Program-made: the position numbers and the translations under genes
Part shown: piece by piece, positions 60,009 to 64,000 of the stretch
How positions within the stretch are numbered: position 1 is the first letter of the stretch
Layout of the letters: every line of letters begins with the position of its first letter
The notes under the pieces: model-generated
Seen by the model: only the letters and a program-made list of their open reading frames with translations
Databases searched by the model: none
What the model was told of the DNA's origin: nothing
NCBI RefSeq assembly: GCF_018332655.1
Contig: NZ_BOQL01000015.1
Span: 20,830-84,829 of the forward strand
Reading direction: 5' to 3'
DNA: 64,000 nucleotides
From: Actinoplanes auranticolor
Lineage (GTDB): Bacteria > Actinomycetota > Actinomycetes > Mycobacteriales > Micromonosporaceae

Positions 60009-60554
60009 ATGCATCGGGACGATCTGTTGACCGAGGTTCGGATACGCGCCCGCCTGTACGGCCGTAACCACGCCGCCCGCGTCGTCCGAGCGGTCATGCA
60101 CGCACTGCGCAACGTCCTGCCGGAACCGGCGTATCTGGGCCTGGTCTCGCAACTGCCCACTGAGGTCGCCGTCACGCCGGCCGGTCGCCGGGACGTCCGC
60201 CCGGACCGAGCCGCCCTCCAGCTCATCCGGGAGGTCGCGGACGAGCTGCACGTCAGCGAGCCGGACGCCGCGTTCTACACCCGCACGACCCTGGAACAGC
60301 TCAACGCCTTCTGTCGCGGAACCACCCCGGCCCAGCTCGCCGCGTCGCTGCCCGCCGATCTGCGTCCCTTGCTCAGCGCCCGCGCGGACGACCCGGCGCA
60401 GCGGCACCGGCATCTGGTCCGGACACTCAGCTCCTCCCTCGCCACGCTGAGCCTGAAAGGTCCGCCGCCGGGAGACCTGGCTGACCGCCCGGCTGTGGTC
60501 ATCTCGCGGCGAACGAGCCCCGCCGGTCAGCAGAAACGCCACCACGCCGCCTGA
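60009..60554 (+). CDS. DUF2267 protein
   Basis: 181 residues from ATG 60009 (GTG 60003 alternative). The DUF2267 region reads VVRAVMHALRNVLPEPAYLGLVSQLPTEV, with two such helical units (the second near VADELHVSEPDAAFYTRTTLEQL). Often listed with stress proteins in actinobacteria. The C-terminal 35 residues are basic and disordered. Function unknown; single gene, with the VOC gene 34 bp downstream. Confidence 0.85.
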   Translation: MHRDDLLTEVRIRARLYGRNHAARVVRAVMHALRNVLPEPAYLGLVSQLPTEVAVTPAGRRDVRPDRAALQLIREVADELHVSEPDAAFYTRTTLEQLNAFCRGTTPAQLAASLPADLRPLLSARADDPAQRHRHLVRTLSSSLATLSLKGPPPGDLADRPAVVISRRTSPAGQQKRHHAA

Positions 60555-60588
60555 GCCGACGCGCGGGTGAGGGCGAGGAGGGACGGTC

Positions 60589-60960
60589 ATGCCCGGTGCA
60601 GCCTGGGTGACGTCGGTGACCATCGACTGTGCCGATCCGCAGCGGCTGGCCCGGTTCTGGGCCGACCTGCTGGGGCTGGAGGTCAGGCCCCGGGAGAGCA
60701 GGTACGTCGCCCTGACCCGTCCCGCCACGGGGACACCGGAGCTGGTCTTCCAGCCCGTACCGGAGCCGAAGGTGGGTAAGGTCCGCCTCCATCTCGACAT
60801 CGGCGTGCACGACCTCGACGCGGCGCGCCGGCGTGCGGTCGAGCTCGGCGCTTCCGTCGCCGGGGACCTCGACGACCCCGGCGACGATTCGCTGATCGTG
60901 CTGCGCGACCCGGCGGGCAACGAGTTCTGCCTGATCCACCGCGAGCCCGGCGAGCTCTGA
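60589..60960 (+). CDS. VOC-family (glyoxalase-fold) protein
   Basis: 123 residues from ATG 60589. Two beta-alpha-beta-beta-beta modules: VTIDCADPQRLARFWADLLGLEV...LTRPATGTPELVFQPV and VRLHLDIGVHDLDAARRRAVELGA...VLRDPAGNEFCLI. This is the glyoxalase-like domain of the PhnB/YaeR-like group (Glyoxalase_6), often detoxification or antibiotic binding. Substrate unknown. It ends 4 bp before the convergent beta-propeller gene. Confidence 0.9.
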   Translation: MPGAAWVTSVTIDCADPQRLARFWADLLGLEVRPRESRYVALTRPATGTPELVFQPVPEPKVGKVRLHLDIGVHDLDAARRRAVELGASVAGDLDDPGDDSLIVLRDPAGNEFCLIHREPGEL

Positions 60961-60964
60961 GGGT

Positions 60965-63844
60965 TCAGCCGAGGCGTTCGCGGGTGTCGAGGTCCCAGAA
61001 GTGCAGGGCGTTGCTGCGGTCACCGGAAGCCACGATCGTGCGCCCGCCGACCTCCGCGGTGGCCACGCAATTCACGAACCCGCGATGGCCGGTGTACCGG
61101 AATTCCTCGGTCTTCCCGGACGGGTCCACCCCGACGACCCAGTCCTCCGCCGTGACCAGCACGACGCTGCCCTTGGCGGAGCGGGCGACCGTGGCCCGGT
61201 AACTCCATCCCCGGCCCGGGCGGTGCACTCCCAGCACCGTACGGGTAGCGACGTCGATCACCTGGATGTCGGCGGCTTCTTCAGCGTGGTACTCCTGGCC
61301 CCCGCCGAAGGCGTCGATCCCGTGGATGACCGCGAGCCGTCCGTCCAGCATGGCCAGCGTCCCGACCTCGCACTCCTCCGGTACGGCCACGGGTTCGGAC
61401 ACCGGCGAGCCGGCGGACACGTCCCACAGGGTCAGCATCGGGCTGTCGCAGTCCTGGGAGCTGTCGTATCCGATCGTCAGGGCGACGAGACGCCCGCCCA
61501 GCACGCCCAGGTCCGTGTGGCTCACCCGCAGGTCAGCACCGGTGCGCAACTCGGCACACCGTTCACCGGTCACGGCATCCCAGATCCGGAGAGCGCCGTC
61601 CGCGGTCCCGATCCCCACCACCGCACGTCCGTCCACTTCGGCCGGTGTGATCCCGGTGATCCACTGCTCCAGGCGAGCCAGCGGCACGTGGGCGCCCGAC
61701 TGCCAGCGCAACACCACGCCGCTCCCGTCGCCGGTCAGGAGGATGTCGCGGTCCGGGCCGGCGAAGGCGACGTGCGTGACCTCCGCGGCATGCCCGGTGG
61801 GAGCCGGGCCGAGCGCCCGCCCGGTGGCCGCATCCCACAGGAGCACAGTCCGGTCGGCGCCACCGGAGGCGAACACCGGCCGGCCCCGCCACCGGCCGGC
61901 GGCGACGGTGTGGACGGCACCGGTGTGTCCGCTGGTCGCGGCCGGCACCCGCAGGAACCACAGCCGTGGCGGGCCGGTCACCGCGTGCGACACCACCACC
62001 GGTTCGCCGTTCCGCTCGGCCACGTGGACCGCGACGATGCGATCGTCGTGGCCGCTCCACGGCCCGCCGACGCAGGCGCCGGTCGCGGCGTCCCAGACCC
62101 GCACGGTCTTGTCCCAGCTTCCCGAGGCCACCACGGTACGGCCGTCCACAGTGCCGAAGGCCAGCGCTGTCACGCCCTCGGAGTGCCCGGCCATGGGCGC
62201 CACGACGGCCGTGCCGGTGGCCGGGTCGAACACGTGCACCGCCGCGTCCCTGCCCCCGGCGGCGAGCACCGCACGGCCGCCGATCCGGCCGGCAGCCACT
62301 GTAGACACGGAGCTGCGGAGCGCTGGATACGGCCGGCTCAGCAGCTCACCGGTCACGGTGTCCCACGAGTGGACCGTGCGGCCGATCGCCACCGCCACCG
62401 CCGGGCGGCCGTCGATCTCGGTGAACACCACATCCTCCGGACGGTCGTCGGCCGTGGTCCCGGCCAGCGGAACCTCGGCGACCGACGTGTCGGCATCGGG
62501 ATCCCAGACGCTGAGTCCGACACCGCTGCCCCGACCCCCGGTGACCAGCGCGAACACCCGCCGGCCGCCCACCACGCCGGCGGCGATCCGGTCGGCCGGC
62601 CGGTCCAGCCGGGCCACCGGAACGCCGGCTTCGACGTCCCACAGGCGCATGGGCCGCCCGCGCAGCAGGACGACGGCCCGGCCGCCGCCACCCGTGGCGC
62701 CGGCGATGCTCTCGTCGTACGGTCCGCCGTAGTACGGACTGTCGAACTCCCGTCCGGTCCGCACGTCGAACACGCGCAGTGCTCCCCCGCCACCGCCGAG
62801 GGCGACCGTGGGCTGCCCGTCGATCGCGCCCAGGGCTGTCCGCAGCATGCCGCCGTCCGCCAGCACCGTGCGCCGGGTCCCCTGCGAGGTGCAGACCCAC
62901 AGCGTGGCCGAGCCGTCCCGATCGACCGTGACCGCGAAGTAGCCGTCGTCGAGGCTCCCCAGCGCCACCCGCGCGCACTCCCCGTGGTACCCGGCGAAGC
63001 AGTCCGGGGCCTGCCGCCCGGTGGCCAGATCCCACAGCGTCAGCGGCGAGGTCGCCTGGCCGGAACGGGCGACGAGCAGCAGCGGACGGCCGCCCACCGT
63101 GGCGACATCAATCTCCCGGATGTCGTCGAACGGTGGCGCCGGCGGCAGCGCAGCGCCGGCGGTCACGTCCCGCAGCGAGACCTTGCAGGGGGCGTGGTGA
63201 TCGAGGAAGGCGACCAGCAACCGGCCGTCGTGTTCCACCGCCGCCATCCGGAAGACCGACAAGGAGAAGTCACAGCTGAACGGCTGCCCGTACGGCTCTC
63301 CGGTCAGCACGTCGTACAGCCGCAGCGATCGGGACGACTCCTCCGCCACGAGGAAGTGGCGGCCCCGGTATTCCGTGAGACACCAGCCGTTACGGCGTTC
63401 GTGCCGGACGATCAGCGCGCCGGTCCGTCCATCGTAGACCGCCAGGCCGGATCCGGCCGCGATCACCACGGGTCGCCCGCCGAGCGTGGCCAGGGCCATC
63501 CCCCGGGGATTCACCGGCAGCCGCACGCCGACCGGCGAACCCGTCACCGCATCCCGGAGGACGACGGTTCTCATCGGCTGGCCCAGCGTGGCCAGCAGGC
63601 CGCCCGCGCCGAGCGCCAGGGCTCCGTGGGCCTCGCGACGCAGTTCCGAGTGATCCGGCAGCACCGCGCCGGAGGCCAGGTCGATCGCCCGGACGAGGCC
63701 CGATTCGCCGTCGCTCGTTGCCGGCACCGCCAGCACCGGGCGTCCCGCCACCGTCACCACCGTCGCGTCCCAGGTCCGGTCGATCGGACCGTGCAGCAGA
63801 AGGTGGGGCGGGGCCCCGGGATCCTCGAACCATCCGGTTTCCAT
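60965..63844 (-). CDS. Large WD40-like beta-propeller protein
   Basis: 959 residues from ATG 63844. Many blade-type repeats of the form GG-R-VVASGS-DKTVRVWDAATG occur, for example around residues 565-600 and 660-690, with GHSEGVTALAFG, GHDDRIVAVHVA and GHAAEVTHVAFA preceding blades. The repeats GGRPVV...IWDAVTGE continue through most of the length, suggesting two propellers. No TM, kinase or signal peptide. A likely protein-interaction scaffold, cytoplasmic; actinobacteria carry many such single-gene propellers. Confidence 0.9.
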   Translation of the reverse strand: METGWFEDPGAPPHLLLHGPIDRTWDATVVTVAGRPVLAVPATSDGESGLVRAIDLASGAVLPDHSELRREAHGALALGAGGLLATLGQPMRTVVLRDAVTGSPVGVRLPVNPRGMALATLGGRPVVIAAGSGLAVYDGRTGALIVRHERRNGWCLTEYRGRHFLVAEESSRSLRLYDVLTGEPYGQPFSCDFSLSVFRMAAVEHDGRLLVAFLDHHAPCKVSLRDVTAGAALPPAPPFDDIREIDVATVGGRPLLLVARSGQATSPLTLWDLATGRQAPDCFAGYHGECARVALGSLDDGYFAVTVDRDGSATLWVCTSQGTRRTVLADGGMLRTALGAIDGQPTVALGGGGGALRVFDVRTGREFDSPYYGGPYDESIAGATGGGGRAVVLLRGRPMRLWDVEAGVPVARLDRPADRIAAGVVGGRRVFALVTGGRGSGVGLSVWDPDADTSVAEVPLAGTTADDRPEDVVFTEIDGRPAVAVAIGRTVHSWDTVTGELLSRPYPALRSSVSTVAAGRIGGRAVLAAGGRDAAVHVFDPATGTAVVAPMAGHSEGVTALAFGTVDGRTVVASGSWDKTVRVWDAATGACVGGPWSGHDDRIVAVHVAERNGEPVVVSHAVTGPPRLWFLRVPAATSGHTGAVHTVAAGRWRGRPVFASGGADRTVLLWDAATGRALGPAPTGHAAEVTHVAFAGPDRDILLTGDGSGVVLRWQSGAHVPLARLEQWITGITPAEVDGRAVVGIGTADGALRIWDAVTGERCAELRTGADLRVSHTDLGVLGGRLVALTIGYDSSQDCDSPMLTLWDVSAGSPVSEPVAVPEECEVGTLAMLDGRLAVIHGIDAFGGGQEYHAEEAADIQVIDVATRTVLGVHRPGRGWSYRATVARSAKGSVVLVTAEDWVVGVDPSGKTEEFRYTGHRGFVNCVATAEVGGRTIVASGDRSNALHFWDLDTRERLG

Positions 63845-63878
63845 CCGCGGCAGCGTAGTGATCGAGGACAACAGGAAA

Positions 63879-63903
63879 GGCGGCACCCGTGGTGGGTGCC
63901 GCC
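63879..63903 (-). terminator. Intrinsic terminator of the partial edge gene
   Basis: GGCGGCACCC (63879-63888) and GGGTGCCGCC (63894-63903) make a perfect 10-bp stem with a five-base loop; on the minus strand it is followed by TTTCCTGTTGT, a weak T-rich tract. Confidence 0.75.
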
Positions 63904-63924
63904 GTGGTGGGGGTTGTGGAGGGG

Positions 63925-64000
63925 TTACTTGAGCCAGGGCAGGCGCTGCACCAGCGGCAGGCGGGCCCACATCTTGCCGAGGCCGAGGGTGTCCCCGGCG
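63925..64000 (-). CDS. Partial gene at the window edge (C-terminus only)
   Basis: The minus strand encodes a C-terminus ending LGKMWARLPLVQRLPWLK before TAA 63927-63925, directly upstream of a terminator. Only 24 codons are visible, so the family cannot be assigned. The hydrophobic end with W-L-K suggests a membrane-associated enzyme but this is weak. Confidence 0.5.
   Translation of the reverse strand, partial: AGDTLGLGKMWARLPLVQRLPWLK

Noticed and set aside
1..64000. tRNA, rRNA, integrase or att-site
   Set aside because: No cloverleaf, ribosomal sequence, integrase gene or flanking direct repeats were seen on reading both strands.

Overview
The window is high-GC actinobacterial chromosome, most likely Micromonosporaceae and possibly Actinoplanes-like. 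Support for this: G/C-rich third positions throughout, many GTG/TTG starts and 4-base stop/start overlaps, many TetR, WYL, PucR, ECF41 and ECF42 regulators, several mycelial-actinomycete families (DUF4232, DUF2716, roadblock, PucR), and a methyl-accepting chemotaxis protein, which suggests a motile stage. The genus is an inference. I see no rRNA, tRNA, CRISPR array, intact prophage or intact insertion sequence.

Layout. 1-1550: a partial TraR/DksA protein and an AbiEii-type nucleotidyltransferase pair whose second gene is frameshifted. 1612-8003: a histidine kinase/response regulator pair, divergent from a MacB/YknXYZ-type efflux operon, then a lipoprotein. 8067-11179: two ArsR regulators, one divergent from a roadblock gene and one from a SulP transporter, sharing the operator motif TTGC-N8-GCAA. 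11236-24232: oxidoreductase/regulator units (SDR-TetR, SIP/FNR-TetR, a second SDR-TetR with paired palindromes) mixed with small hypotheticals, a SprT-like protein, a STAS protein and two patches of SDR/TetR debris. 24260-27220: an MCP and a PucR regulator.

27360-33990: a stress/carbon block: a small membrane protein, an internally deleted CBS-BON gene, a full CBS-BON gene, TraR/DksA, adenylate kinase translationally coupled to a GH65 phosphorylase, transposase remnants, then glucose-6-phosphate dehydrogenase. 34035-35748: an ECF41 sigma factor convergent with its likely target, an NAD(P)-binding protein preceded by a near-consensus ECF41 promoter. 35891-41712: a collapsed cyclase pseudogene, a DUF4232 lipoprotein, a DUF2716 protein, orphan small genes, a secreted S33 hydrolase, and a membrane protein/XRE pair under four 21-bp AGTAACC repeats. 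42012-51376: WYL regulator and epoxide hydrolase, two beta-lactamase-fold serine hydrolases, GNAT, DUF1801, XRE and methionine aminopeptidase, and an ECF42 sigma factor with its DGPF/YCII partner.

51478-57489 holds the most unusual unit: four genes on the minus strand joined by 4-base overlaps. They encode an ABC-type ATPase lacking every catalytic motif, a sugar-type solute-binding lipoprotein, two permease domains fused in one chain, and a membrane-anchored STAND/TPR protein whose P-loop lacks its lysine. It looks like an importer scaffold recast as a sensor or as an importer using an ATPase encoded elsewhere. The rest (57876-64000) holds a second secreted S33 hydrolase, DUF2267 and VOC proteins, a 959-residue beta-propeller protein and a partial gene at the edge.

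Several genes are interrupted by single-base shifts (near 1110, 11300, 11390, 17200, 22700 and 47340). Some are clearly decayed, but the AbiEii and FNR/ferredoxin cases are otherwise intact, so sequencing indels should be considered.
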